From Sycobia sp. Sy_11 (taxonomy: Eukaryota; Arthropoda; Insecta; Hymenoptera; Epichrysomallidae), in the NCBI GenBank assembly GCA_018907035.1, contig JACCIC010000053.1, positions 1,065,001-1,129,000 on the forward strand: a DNA stretch of 64,000 bases, written 5' to 3'. Below the pieces are notes generated by a model that did not search any database, was not told the origin of the DNA, and saw only the letters and a list, made by a program, of their open reading frames with translations. The position numbers and the translations under genes were made by a program. How positions within the stretch are numbered: the first letter of the stretch is position 1; each line of letters opens with the position of its first letter. Below are positions 25,744 to 39,363 of this stretch, in pieces.

Positions 25744-26220
25744 TTATCTGCGCGGCAGTGCACATCCGCGCGGCAGCACTGCGTGCGGCCGACTCGCCGC
25801 GGCCCCGATAACGCGGGACGTAGAATGCGCGAGAGAGGCTCGCGTACGCGAGCGCGCGCACGCGTTGTGGGACGGCTGGGACGGGCAGGGAGGGAGAGCG
25901 TGGGCGGGTCGACGCGCGATGCGCAGAGCGGCCTGGTGGGGCGAGGGAGGGGTGGGGGGGGAGGGAGGCTGGCTGTCACGTGCTCCGGGGCCACGAGGTT
26001 TTCCTTCTTTACGATACGCGCGCGCGCGCGGGCTCGGGAAAGCGGTTCGCGGAGGGGCGGATTAATAATAAATGCGCGGCGAGGCCGTCCCGTGTGTACA
26101 TATATACTCGCGGTGACTAATATACGTAAGGAGTTGTTTTGTATTTTTATAATTATTATTATTCACCCTGCCGGGTGGTCTCTACATCTGTGTGTGTTCG
26201 TGTATGTGTGTGTTTAATGG
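24426..26220. other. GC-rich block upstream of pb: probable 5' UTR and promoter region
   Basis: The block is CpG-rich and holds (CG)n at 24873-24892, (TA)n at 25010-25056 followed by (GT)n, a CTG/CAG stretch at 25183-25220, and (TA)n at 25385-25411, 25470-25518 and 25687-25735. The pb transcription start must be near here or to the right, but no minus-strand TATA plus initiator pair has convincing spacing, so I do not mark one. Confidence 0.5.
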
Positions 26221-29149
26221 GAGCTAATTATACCTTGGTCGCGTTATTTCTCGTGATCGGATGAAAAAAAAAAAAAAAAAAAAGCGGAACGCAGAGAATG
26301 AAATGTGATTTAGAAGGCAGGATGCTTCTGCGCGATGGTTTGTTTTTGCGCTCGGTTCGGTGGATGATTATTAGCTGTCGGTAATGTGGGTATAAAGCAT
26401 CGAATGCCATGCATACCGAGTGTCTCAGATGTGACTGCGGACGGATAATGAACAACGTAGTTTTATGAGGGGCGGCGATGCGAGAAAAATTTGAAAATAA
26501 TTTCAGCTTGGTTTTGTGAGACGTGCGTGAACGTTCGTCGTTTAATCGCGATAGCGAGAATTGGAGATATCGCGTTGAGAGAACGGGGGGGGGGGCAGGG
26601 AAAAGAAAAAGAAGGATCGTGAATTGGATCATATTTGAAAGGATGACAGGAGAAACTGGGCGATTGTACTGTCTTGTTGTCAGAGACCACTATTATTGTT
26701 TAATAAGATGCAGAAAATGGCATCTGATAAATCGGGGCAACGACATTTAACCAAAGAATTTTCAATCCATATTGCACGAGATAACTCTAATTATCTAGAA
26801 TATAATATCGTCATGTTTCGGGACTTATCGGCGACCATTACTTCCTTGCTATTGTCCTTTTTTATTAACACCAATAAAATTAATCGAACTACTTCGATTA
26901 ATGATAACCGTTCATATCTTTTGGCCATCGATTTCAAGATATAATAGTATTACAAATAAAAGGAGTTCTAATATTTCGGAAAATGCGCAGTTCTCAATTA
27001 TATTATAAATTGACGAGCCCTCGATTATTGCTCACTGTGTATAACGACAATAGTATACTAGTTTATTCGTTCAAAAAAAATTAATCCGACGATATTCTTC
27101 ATGCAATTTTAGGACTAATTCTGTATTTAAGACATATATAAAACACTATATATAAAATAGTTATAGATGTTAAAACTTTACAAGGCTCATTTTTGAAGTT
27201 ATAATTACAGTTACCTCCATTTGTCTAACACAAATATCGTGTTTAATCAAAAAAATTGCATGGCGTAAAAACTTTCTATGTATATTGTATTTATAATGTA
27301 TAATTAGCAATTCCAAGCGTAATTATAAAATTATCTGTAAATAAGTAACTGCGTCTTGTCTTTGATGTAAATATATTTAAAATTGTATCTATGACGACTG
27401 TTGTAAACTAAACTGAGAAATGTTTTTATCGGTCTTACAGATTTTCTACAATAATATACCTCATAGGTATTCGATAACACAATTAATCAGTAATCGCTCT
27501 CGTAGTAATTTAAAATATACAAGATACTGCTACTGATAAATAAAAAAAAAAAATCAATATAATACGGTTAGTAAAGGATAAGCCGAGTGTCCCCATCACC
27601 AAATCTACAGAAACTACGTATCTGCTTCTTCCAACGTTTTAAGCAGTTTCGGCGCATCATTAGGGACTTAACTAGAATCTAATAATAAAATTCATCATAG
27701 CCGAATACCTATGCCAACCAACTGTAAATTTACAAATTTAGATTAATAAAGAATGAATATGATTAGACTCAGTGCATTTGTTTACGAATACGTATACCGT
27801 TACATTTAGTGAAAGACCTATATTACAAGAAAGGAAGAAAAGTGTGCAGAAATATTCACGCGAAATTCACAAATAATAAATATTTTTCTGTTCGAAACAT
27901 TTTTCATCGACCCAGATAGGGTTGAACCCAATGAAATCACCTTTATAAACCATCTCAACTAATTTATTCATGGATATATGAAAGAATGCATGGCCCAAGT
28001 TGAATTTTGGACCAATGGACCTTTAAAAAAAATATATATATAAATAACGTTTTCGCAATTGTTTCAGCATGTTTCGTTAATGAACCCGTGGTTGCTTTTA
28101 TTGCTGCCCTTGCTACACTTAAGTTTACAAAAGAACTAGAATTAAATGATAATTCAGATGATACATTCATACACAAAAATGATTCAGCTTTTTAGACATT
28201 TATGTTATTAAAATTCATAGTAACAAAGTCAAATTACATTGACATAGAAGGTCGACATAATCCGGTTGGTTATTAAGTTATAATTTACATCATCAATTGA
28301 GAAATAATATAGATACGATACAGGGGATCAGAGTAAAAATGTGATCACGTAAAAATTTTGGATAAGATAATTGAAAACTGGTTAAAGTGATATTCATTAA
28401 TAACGATTATATAGTTCTGTTTATAGAAAAAGTGATTTTAGAGAGAGTAAACGAAATTATTCAATAGTAGCAGATAAAAAAAGTACGAAAGATAAAATTT
28501 AAAATAATACAATTTATGTTTCACTTCGTGTAAAAGGTTTACCGGAAAGATGATTAAAAAAATATATAAGAAATTTTAAAATAACATAATATTCAAGTTT
28601 AGTTAAAAAATAATAACATCTTATAATTGCAATTTATTTAACAATTGTAAGGAAAAGGATGCTAAATATTGAATAGCTGGAGTGGTTTAAAAAATTATTT
28701 ATAAGGATTGTGACTAATATTGTATCGGAATAACAGGTAGCGATATCTAAAACGGAGAATATATAAGCGTCGGTATAGTTTGAGGGATATTACATCTGGT
28801 CCTAAGAGCATTGCTTAGATTTGTTGCGTTATTCCTTTGTTGCATTATTCCGAGATTTATTGCATTAATCTTGTTCGGAATTATGAATTTATGATTTCAA
28901 TTTAAAGTTGAATAATATGGGGTTGGAGTATATATAATTTCATTATGAGATTTTAGTTCAGTGCCTGATGATGAGCCGAAACGGCAGGAAAGGTTGGACG
29001 AAGCACATACGTAGATCCGACATTCGACATGTTAACAATAGTACGTTGATTTTTTAATTATTATTATCATTCAGTATAGTAGCTTTTATATTTCAGATTC
29101 TACCGGGATAATCGTACATTTTAATTTAGGTGTATTTAAAGTGTGTATA

Positions 29150-29190
<41 letters not shown>

Positions 29191-30780
29191 ATTAAAGTGC
29201 ATTTCATTTTCGAAATGAATATCGCACGAATTACTTACTTCACTTGACATTCTGCATATTGCATCTTAATTTTATGTCAACATTAGACTCTGCTCTTACT
29301 TTGGGTTTATGAACACAAACGTAGACGTGTCCATGTAATAACACGCTAATACATATTGCCGGTGTATATCCGTATGGTCAGCTTTCCTACCATAGACGAA
29401 CGACAAAACGTCAGAGACCAGTATACTAAAATGTCGTTAGACGCCGACTCGGCCAGAGGATGGGGTTGAAAACTATAACGATCAGTGTCTTGGATGCTTT
29501 GCCGCTACTAGAAATCACTAGTTCAGGTACGGTAGTTTTTTGCAAGACATTTTTATAATGTACAACGAACTCCGGGCTCCATGATAAATGAACTTTGCAA
29601 ATTAAACTTTGGGAAATTTAACGCGACTGCTATGCTTCTGTAGGCAATGAACGGTTAACATTAATTTCCAATTTCGTCACGGTTTAAGTTTCAGTTCGAA
29701 ATTGACTCTCATCCAGTATACTCGACTAGTATAGATATGATCAAGAAGTAATATACAATTGAACGATTGCGCCTGAAACATTTATTTAAGATTATGCAGT
29801 TGCAACTTTGTTTATACAGTCTGGTATTCTAGGACGTTACAAGAAAAAAGGGAGTTTAAAAAAATATAATTCTTCAATTACTTATTCAATATGATATTAA
29901 TCGAATTTTTTACTTAATACTTAATCCACATATTATATTTATTTATTATAGTTCTGTGGCAACTAATTATTTAACCATTATTTTTCAATAAAATTTTCAA
30001 GGCGCTGCGAAAATGGCACGGAAAAACGGTACGGTTTTTCTGTTAGAGATAAAAGTGAAAAGTTTTATTTTAAATGTTTTGTTCAGAATAGTTGGTAATA
30101 TTATCAATACCTAACGCTGTGCAGATTAACAAATGATGACAATTTTAAGGACAAAAGTTGTACTTTCAAAGATTTCTCCAAAACGTTGTAAAAATCAAAG
30201 AAAAGGAACTAACCAGAATATTTTTTAAATGTACCATTAATCGAAAATATTGATGATGGGTTAAAAAGTTGAGACGTGGGACTTTCTTTAAAAAAATAAT
30301 AATAAATGAAAAAACCACGTTCCGATCCCCAAGATTCATTAATTTTTAGCACCGAAGAGTTGGTGGGATAATTTTTGTTAATAGTGTAAGTTGTAATGTT
30401 AAAAAAAATTATTCTGGTTTTCTTATGAATTTGTTTCCAGCGTCATAATTGTCATAGATATACTAAATTTAATAACTTTTTATTTGGGCTCATAGTTCAT
30501 ATCTACTAGTTAAAGAATTATACCAACTGGCGGTTACTTTATTTATTAACATCAAATACATATAGATAAATAAATAATAAACAAAATTAATCTTTCATTT
30601 AACATCACATAAGCTATGCGTATGCTCTCGTAACTGAAAACGAAGAAATAGTTCCGAACTTTGCCGATATATTCCATATCGTGCATAAGTTGGCAATTTT
30701 TCAAGGGGAAACCAATTTTTTATACATATATAGTCTATAGTGCCACGTTCCTTATTTTTCTTTATACCCCCTCCCTCTAT
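26221..30780. other. AT-rich pb-zen spacer
   Basis: Only A/T tracts, (GA)n at 29156-29183 and a small hairpin near 28969-28993 are visible. A 62-codon frame at 28007-28195 has no recognisable domain. Confidence 0.5.
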
Positions 30781-30838
30781 TCTTCTCTTTCGTTTTCTCT
30801 CTCGTCCCCCAAAACGAAGGGCGGCCGGTCTCTCTCTT

Positions 30839-30878
<40 letters not shown>

Positions 30879-31264
30879 CTCGCTCGCCATATCCGCCCAT
30901 CCAAAACTAATATTCAAAACAGCGTCGACGCGCTTCGTCTCGCCTGAAAATCGGCGGTGCGACGCTAACGGTCGCGCGCGGGAAGGTCGCGAACGCGCGC
31001 CGGCTGTCGAGCCTGTGATGCGTGAATATATAGGTGTGTGTGTGTGTGTGTGTATGCTTCGGAAGGTTACCTATATATATATATATATATATATACATTG
31101 ACAGGCCGTGCGTCCAGGGAAGCGACGCGAACGGTTTCGATGACAGATTACCCCGATCCGACCCGAACCGCTTTGTGCGAAGCTCTCATTCGGACGGGCG
31201 ATTTGATTGAAAAGTTCATCGCTCGTTCGCGTGCAAGTCGGTATAATGTTAGTAGAGCTCGTAT

Positions 31265-31306
<42 letters not shown>

Positions 31307-31345
31307 GCGGGAAAGAAGAAAAATTTGCTCGGCAAAGTGAAGCGT
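30781..31345. other. GC-rich island with simple repeats
   Basis: (CT)n 30842-30876, (GT)n 31034-31052, (TA)n 31072-31094, (GA)n 31275-31302. Confidence 0.55.
30842..30893 (+). promoter_or_regulatory. (CT)n tract beside a Pho-type GCCATATC site
   Basis: (CT)17 at 30842-30876 is followed after 9 bases by GCCATATC, matching the GCCATHWY Pleiohomeotic consensus. GAGA factor and Pho sites combine in Drosophila Polycomb response elements. Significance here is speculative. Confidence 0.25.
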
Positions 31346-33700
31346 CGAAGCGCTGTGAAGTTGAGCTTTTGTGTATCCTGTACGTTACGCCTATATATGT
31401 ACCAAAAATATTTTAGGGTGCGCGCAAGAACGTCTCAATTATGACGTCGTGACTGTCGGTTACTCGGGGGTCTTTTTCCGAATTCCAATTTTGATATTCG
31501 TATATTACGCACATACTAAGCTGCTGAATCAAAAAAAAAAAATTCACATTTGAAATGGGGCTTTCGCTCGCCAATTTTAGAAAGAAATCGTGACAATGTT
31601 TTGAAGCTGTTTTAAATGTCTATTTATGACCGTACTACTGACCGTAGTACTGACTCATTATAAATGAGAAAATAATTTTACATGTACAGTAAAGAAAAAT
31701 AATCTGATCACATAATATAGCTGTGCACATATACTTATAGAATGTGTAAATGCATAGGTTTTTGTCATTATCGATTGAAGATTGAAACGGGCGTTCGAAT
31801 GCTCCTTTATACCGATTGAGCGAAAATTGCTCTGTTTTAAACAGTATACAGTTCTTCTCGGCCACGGAAAGGCTTTATTTGCGAAACCAGAGGTTTAAGG
31901 CTCGAGACGAAGCCAAGAAACGTTTCCGCATCAGGTAAGGACTATACATTTTGCCTCGTAAACACCGGAAAGGAGCGGCAAAGATCCGTTTTGCAGGTTA
32001 GAATGAGGAAAAAATATCGCCTATAAGTCAAAAATTCCGAGGAAGTTTCGCCAAACATGCCCGTTTTGAAACGGGAATATTTTATGAAAAATTTCTTCAT
32101 AATGTTTGATGATGCGATCGGTTTAAAATTTTTTTTCATTTTCACAGCTATTCAGGAATCGGCTTGAAACCAAGCCGCGATCTTGAACTATAGAGACAAC
32201 TGCTCCGCCGAAATGATCGGCGTGCTTGCGTTTGGATTTTTCATGCAAAGGTAAATGATCCTAGTCACCCAAACAGCGCCACGCGCGTGGTGGTCTTGAC
32301 GCTCATTATTATTAACTATCAATATTGTCCAATTAATCATTAGGAATTAGTGTGCAATGAGATTTTTTATTTACAGATTTGACGCACATTTATAGGAGAT
32401 TATAAAAAGATGAAAGAGCTACTATCGAAGTTAATTTTCACCAATCGGACAAAATGTACTCTGTTTTAATGTAAATATTAAACATTTACAATTGTTGTTA
32501 CTCATACCTTTGTTAACGCGTATCCCACTGCATTACTTTAAAGTTTTAACTAAATTCACGAAACTGTTTTCAAAGTCGAACATTTTTGACAATTCAATTT
32601 ATAATTATATAAAAGTTATAACATTTTGAAAAATCTCCTTATTTTTATCCCCATTGATGAATTTGTTCGAAACTGTAAAATAATCTAGGGTACAGATACG
32701 AGTAAGTAAAAAATATGTGAAATAGGTAAAAAATCGTTGAATGCTTCAATACTTCATTGTTATAGAAAAACAATCGAAAGTTCGTCAATATCTGAAAGTA
32801 ATAGTTTATGTTTATTACACAATAATAAATGTTATTGTGTTGTCATTAATATCGATTTATTGCATAGATAAATACATCGTAGTGTATAATACAATATAAT
32901 ACATGTATAGGATATAAAATAATATTGGTAAAAGTTGATCAGTATTTATTTAAAAAATGTTGCTTTTTGTTCTACGAACAGTCTGCCGTCTTGATATTTG
33001 CTTCCAGCACAATGTTCAGTCTATGAAACTATAATTTGATCCAAGTGTCTGATTAACAAACATTACTAAAAAAAACATAAAAAATTATTAAGCAATTAAG
33101 TGGAAATCTATTGTGTGCATTTTGCTTTAAACCACCTGTTAAGTCGATCAGTAACTCAACAGGCCGGTGACGTATTTTTCAATAAGCAATACCTTTTTGA
33201 ACGCTCTTGTGAATGATTTAATAATATTTTACGTTTACGTTTCTGCCAGCGATTAGTGAGTCTTCGATTAAGTTTATTTTAATATATATAAATGATTAAA
33301 AATAATTTTACATTAAATTATTTCCTATTATATAATACATGTAATACAATAATACAATAATTGTTTTTGGCAAAAAAATTATTATTATTATATACACCGA
33401 TAATGGGGGAAAGTCTTCGCGATTCGTCGATTTCAATATTACATATAAGTGAGGCTGAGTAGCTTTGTACTTTTTTCTTCTTCCGAAAAGCCATATAAGT
33501 CAATACGTAGGTTTAACGCAGACGTTTGCGTGTGTAATTATGATATATCTATATATAGGTACGAATAATCAAATTACATAGGACTACCTACCCGTCAAAC
33601 ACCCACCACCCAATCCAAAATCGCTCGAAATCCCAAGCATATATTATTTTAAAAAGTTGCATTTTCATTTTGATTGCGCATACCTGTGTAGTTATATATA
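31346..33700. other. AT-rich spacer
   Basis: It contains fold-back repeat copy B (listed separately). Nothing else recognised. Confidence 0.5.
31851..31970 (+). repeat. Dispersed fold-back repeat, copy B
   Basis: It shares CACGGAAAGGCTTTATTT, AGAGGTTT, AGACGAAGCC and AGGTAAGGACTATA with copy A, in the same order. About 25 bases are missing in the second half, including the inner inverted arm, so this copy looks degenerate. Confidence 0.7.
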
Positions 33701-33703
33701 TAT

Positions 33704-33758
<55 letters not shown>

Positions 33759-33846
33759 GATATGTGTAAGTTCCGCCGAGGGCTGATGCTCATGGGGCGC
33801 CCCGGAAATTCGGAAAGGTTGCAGTGGCGCGCGGTATGGTATGGCG

Positions 33847-33892
<46 letters not shown>

Positions 33893-33961
33893 CCGAGGGA
33901 GACGGCGTTATCGAACAACGAGAGGGATGCAGAGAGAAAGGGAGAAAGTCAGAGATAGAGA

Positions 33962-34015
<54 letters not shown>

Positions 34016-35292
34016 ATCTGGGTGAGCGAGGGGGAGAGGGAGAAGAACCGTGGCACGAGGGCGGGGGAGGCGAAGTGGCACATCTGCCGCCAGAGATTTA
34101 ACTATACATTACAGACACACGATATGTCAAAGTCCTATACTTCATATCGACTCTGCCATTTATTAAAAGTTTCATCGGCAAGAGCGCCGGCGGGCGCCTC
34201 CGTCGCCTCTTATATATATACATACATACATACTGACATATATGTATATATATATAGGTGTATATGCGCGGCCTCCCTCGCTTTTTTCCCGCGCACCGAA
34301 TCTCCCGCTGCTCACGGGCGAACCGAGAATTCGCGCAAAAATGAGAACGATCGCGCGGCTGCATCAAACAACTTTTTCGTCCTCGTTTGCCACACACACC
34401 CCCCCCCCCTACCGCGTCGCCCGTCCGCCCGTCCCACTGCCGCTCGATTTTTCCAACTGTCCTCGCGAGGGCAGCGACGGCGGGAGAGGCCGATATGAGA
34501 GAATCCGGGTCATTCTCGGCGAGCTTTATTGAAAATACGTTAGCGTTCGCGGGCAACCCCCGGGGCTTCCGGATAAAACTTACGTAGCTGTGACGGCGTA
34601 TGTTTGTGTGTGGGACTGTGCCCGTGTGTATTTGGCGAGGCGTAGACTCGATGCGCTGGAGTTTTTTTTTTTTTTTTTTTGGAAAAGATCGGTTTGTTGT
34701 ATAGTGTATATATGACGAATCTCGATATTTTCTTTTGGTTCCATTTTGTTTTTTATTTATTTTTTTAAATATTTGTATTTCATCAAGTTCAGGTCACGAT
34801 CGTAATACTGTCCTGTTGTACACTCGCGATTATCTGTTAAATACTTGTTCTGGAATTTCGTCGATTTTAATGTAGAAAAGAGGTGGTTGAAGCGAATTTT
34901 TACCGATTCAGCAAAAACTACTATGTTTTAATCGATTTGGTATGTCAAAATCAAATTATTACAAATTTTCATTACATACGATTTGGTTTGGCTGTATTCT
35001 ACATCGTTGCAATATTTCAAGCAGATTTTACAAACTTTGGAAAATGTAAATGTTTTGAAAAATAGATTTATGTAATTTTTTTTTGTTATGGAAACATTTC
35101 AACAGTGTAGATTAGAGATAAATCAAGAGTGTAATTAAATGAAATTTGATTTCAAATGATTTAAAATGGTTTTTGTTCAATTGGTAACAATTTACTTCCA
35201 AAGACTCTTAAGGTACAAGAAAGGATAGTTGAGATTAATAAATAAACTGGAAGGTTCGAAAATAGAGAAGAATTTTTCAAAGTTACAGTAAG

Positions 35293-35360
<68 letters not shown>

Positions 35361-35610
35361 ATACATATATAAACTACATCGAGTAATAAATTATGCTATG
35401 CCCCCCAAAAATTTACCTGATAATGTAATGATTTCGTCTCTGAAGAAATCATTAATGAATCATTAATCTGTAATGAATTTCGTTCTCTTTGTATTAGTGA
35501 AAATTTAATTCCAAGATTTGATATTCTACATTTCGATTCTCATGTTTTATTAAAAAAATTTAGCGATAAATCTTGTACAATCTGTTAGCGAAATCATGAA
35601 TAAAACAACA

Positions 35611-35666
<56 letters not shown>

Positions 35667-35852
35667 GCTCAAAGATATTTAAAAATCCAGGCGTTTATAA
35701 AAGAGATTCTGCTCGCCAGAAAATCAAATATTATATATATTATATACCGTTGAATCAATAAGTTCAGTATCGGGGCATTAAATACACTTTGTACACACTT
35801 CTCCGTGGGGGTAAAGAGGGCGCAAATTTCTCTCCCCAAGTCTATTCCGATG

Positions 35853-35894
<42 letters not shown>

Positions 35895-35957
35895 GGTTTC
35901 CCTGTGGCGAAGTTGTGTTTTTTCTCCTGGTGGCATATACCCTGCCTCTTCTATATA

Positions 35958-36023
<66 letters not shown>

Positions 36024-36112
36024 AGGCTTTCCTCGTTTTCCCGACATATCAGACGACGACGCGGCTGCCGTCGCCGCCGATTGCGAAATGAAGTTTTATA
36101 TTAAGCTTCAAG

Positions 36113-36150
<38 letters not shown>

Positions 36151-36222
36151 CTGCTTCTCCCTATCTCTCCTGCAGCTCTCCTGCGCGGCTTACTCGACTC
36201 TTTCTCTTTCTGACTTTTCACC

Positions 36223-36272
<50 letters not shown>

Positions 36273-36417
36273 CTCGTTCTCCTGAATCTTTCTTATCCCC
36301 GCCCATTTAGCGAACCCACCCCATCTGCCTCTTGTGTTTTCTCGATCCTCGTGCCGCCGCCGCTGCCGCCACCGCCGCGAGTTGCACACCCCTCGCTCAC
36401 TTTTTTCCTCTGTCTTG

Positions 36418-36460
<43 letters not shown>

Positions 36461-36480
36461 ATCTCTGACGAGTAGTGAAA
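33701..36480. other. Simple-repeat-dense segment
   Basis: (TA)n 33712-33754, 33854-33890, 35300-35353, 35614-35663 and 35965-36016; (GA)n 33976-34014; (CT)n 35856-35885, 36121-36146, 36227-36267 and 36421-36451. GC-rich at 33760-34650 and 35780-36480. No gene recognised. Confidence 0.6.
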
Positions 36481-37255
36481 ACTCTGTCTTAAAAGTAAAA
36501 AAAAAAAAATGAAAAAATAGGTGGATGAAAATAATTTTATTGTCATTTATGTTCTTGTAATACGATTAAATATTCTCTTAAAATAAGTTATGCGCACCCT
36601 TTTTCGGCTAAGTATACGAGCTAGATATGACCTGCCTCATACGCGCCCACTCCCGATCGTACGTTTTGCATAATTTCCGATTCGTTTCCCAAACAAAAAT
36701 TTGGCTCGATGCTTAGAAATTTAAATGGATTTCATTTTCAGCATTATCTATTATCATTGACATTGTATAGCCTGTATTGATGCAGGCAGTTCTAATACAG
36801 TTAGAGAATATAGATCTATTAATTATAGCGAATAAATATACCTATGGGATACTACTAGCATACCTATACTGATTGATATATATTTCCTTGAAAAATTTTT
36901 GCCTTCGCAAATGCCGGAGAATAAAGGGGATCTGCACATAAAGTCATTGTTTTTAGGAAACGAGATTATGTCATTTAGCGATTCTGTGTTTAAAAGGATG
37001 ATATATTGGGTCCCTTACTTTTCTTTTTTGGTCGTTGCGTAAAATGCGGAATGTCGCGCGCGTCCAAACGTGGCCTGTATTAGCGTCGTTAAAATCCTCC
37101 ACGAAAAGATGAACGCATCTCTGCTTAGTACAGAAGAAAAATCTCTTACATTCTGAGCACATTAACGAGGTGATAGAAATTTTTTCGAGAGCCTGTACTT
37201 TATTAGAGCAAATTTAGAAAATATATTTAGAAAAAATTGACGACCTTTCAAGTTC

Positions 37256-37410
37256 TTGTCGCTCATCTTGTAAAACCGGTGAGCCCAGGTCCGGATTCCA
37301 TTGCAGCGATGCCGCGCACGTTCAGCTCCGGTGCCCCTACATACTCGATGCGACGGCTTGGACCTTCGCCGAACCTACCTCTGACTTATATGAGACCGAT
37401 ATTATATAAA
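37256..37410 (+). pseudogene. Short ORF resembling SHIPPO/ODF3 repeats (exon or relic)
   Basis: The reading frame gives HLVKPVSPGPDSIAAMPRTF, then SSGAPTYSMRRLGPSPNLPL, then TYMRP. The spacing of PGP, APTYSM and a second P.P..Y resembles the PGPxxY repeats of ODF3/CIMAP (SHIPPO) axonemal microtubule-associated proteins. The stretch is markedly richer in GC than the DNA either side. No ATG opens the frame near the left end and no partner exon was found. It could be one exon of an unseen gene, a relic or chance. Confidence 0.25.
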
Positions 37411-38950
37411 GTAAACTATTATAAATTGAATATATATATATTCCACTAGCGGCATTTCGACAACGACAACAACAAAAACACCTGTAAAATTATAAATCTT
37501 CCTATTTTCCTAGAGTCTGTTTAAGAAAATTATAGTCTACATTGCACTTGTCTATTGAGTGCAGCCCATCGTATTTCGAAGAAAAGGAATAAATGACGAT
37601 AAAAATTTGAGCGAGCTGGAAAATTTAGATCCGAATATTAAGCAGCGATTTTTTGTTGTTGTGATTTTTACAATATTCTTTTAAGACATCCATGTTTTTC
37701 GAGAAATGAACCTAGGGCCGTTTTTCAAGACCACCGAGCCCTAATCCAGAAACAGTAATTTTTTCTAAATTTCCAGATTTTCAGATTTTGTGATTTACGT
37801 TGTAGAAATTAAATTAAATAAATAAGAAAGAACATTCAACTTTTCGTATCGTTCGTTTACCGCGCATTTATTTAATTAATAAGATATATACTTAAACTAT
37901 ATACAATAAGTTTTATGAGGTTAATCAATCTCCACGCCATGGTGAAATATTCTATCTATTGGTCTGTCTTGCGTGAGCAAAATGCAACTCTACCCCATTT
38001 CTAATAGAAAAAATAAATAAAAAAAATTAAACAAATTTACGCAATATTATATTATCACTGTATTTATGGGTGTTCAGAGTTATAAGGAATATTTTTTTCG
38101 CTTAAGTTATAGTTGTAGAAATTTTTGTATCTTGATTTTGCAGTTGTGGAAGATGTTTTTATTCAGTTTTATCATAACTAATCACTTTCCAACGTATAGT
38201 ACATAACATGTGTTACACTGGCTCCAATTACGCTCTATGCGACTGGCTTTAGAAAGAAATTTCAAGAGGGTAAACGACCTTTCGATCAATCGTTATACCT
38301 GAAAATAATACATATGAAAAATATGAAGACGCTGTGAAATACGCAATGCATTAAATGAAAATTTTTCGGAGTAAAAATTTACGCCCATCTTATCGATATT
38401 GAATCTGTGCTGTTGCTGTGATGCGCTAACCATCGTTCTGAATCATTGGATTTAGTCAGACCACCGACTCTTTTTGGAAAATCGGTGTGTATCTAACCTA
38501 AATTTTACACATAAAAAAAAAATTAAAAATATGATTTTTTGTATAAATTTTTAAATATACTACATATTTTCCGATGCCTTTTGAAACCTGGGGTTCCATC
38601 GGTCTAGCTCTATGTAGAAACACGGCCCTGCTTCTAATGCATTGTTATCTTCTTCGCGCAACAAAGAGCTCGTTCAAATCACCGCAACTACATTTACGAA
38701 AATCAGAAATTTCGCACCGTAAGGCGACGATCGTGAGCTGAAAATACTTTAAGTAATAAAGTATGAACTCGTATACAGTGCTGCGTTCGAAAGGTTGTAA
38801 GGACCTAGTGATAAAATTACAGTGGGACCGCCCTGTAAGGTTGTGATTTCTAGGGCCTATGTGGAAGTCGCTGTTTTCCATAACTACGGACTTCCACCAG
38901 GAAAAGGAATTTTTCATAAATAAATTGATTAAAATAAATGATAAAAATTT

Positions 38951-39363
38951 ATTCACAATTAAACAGTATAAAACTTAAACATATAGCATTAATTGTTATA
39001 TATTTTTTCCTCCTTTTTACACCAGGAAACTGGCTTTCACAATTCGCTGCAGTGATACTCGAACGAAGTCTCAAGACTAGATAAATATTTGGAAAGATTG
39101 GTGCCGTTGCATTTCTTAATTATCGAATTGAAAAATAGTATATAGATCATTTTCTATTAGTCAAATGATATAAAATCTCGACGTTATTCACTAATTAAAC
39201 AGTATACAATACTTTAAACATTATATGCATTAATTAGCCATTTATATATTCATTATTACAAAAGCATTCTTCAATTGTCTTTTTAAACACCAGGAAACTG
39301 GCTTTTCACAATTCCGATTAATTCCTAGACTATAAAAGCTGAATACTCGAACGAAGTCTCAAA
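38951..39363 (+). repeat. Diverged tandem duplication
   Basis: Two units begin with ATTCAC(T)AATTAAACAGTATA and contain ACCAGGAAACTGGCTTT and ACTCGAACGAAGTCTCAA. They span about 38951-39073 and 39186-39363. Indels separate the copies. No coding potential is apparent. Confidence 0.8.

Noticed and set aside
28007..28195. 62-codon frame preceded by a pyrimidine-rich CAG
   Set aside because: AT-rich codons like the surrounding DNA, no ATG at its start and no recognisable domain.
28969..28993. CCTGATGATGAGCCGAAACGGCAGG, similar to hammerhead ribozyme boxes (CTGATGA and GAAA)
   Set aside because: Only six bases separate the two boxes, too few to form stem II, and a simple GCCG/CGGC hairpin explains the sequence better.
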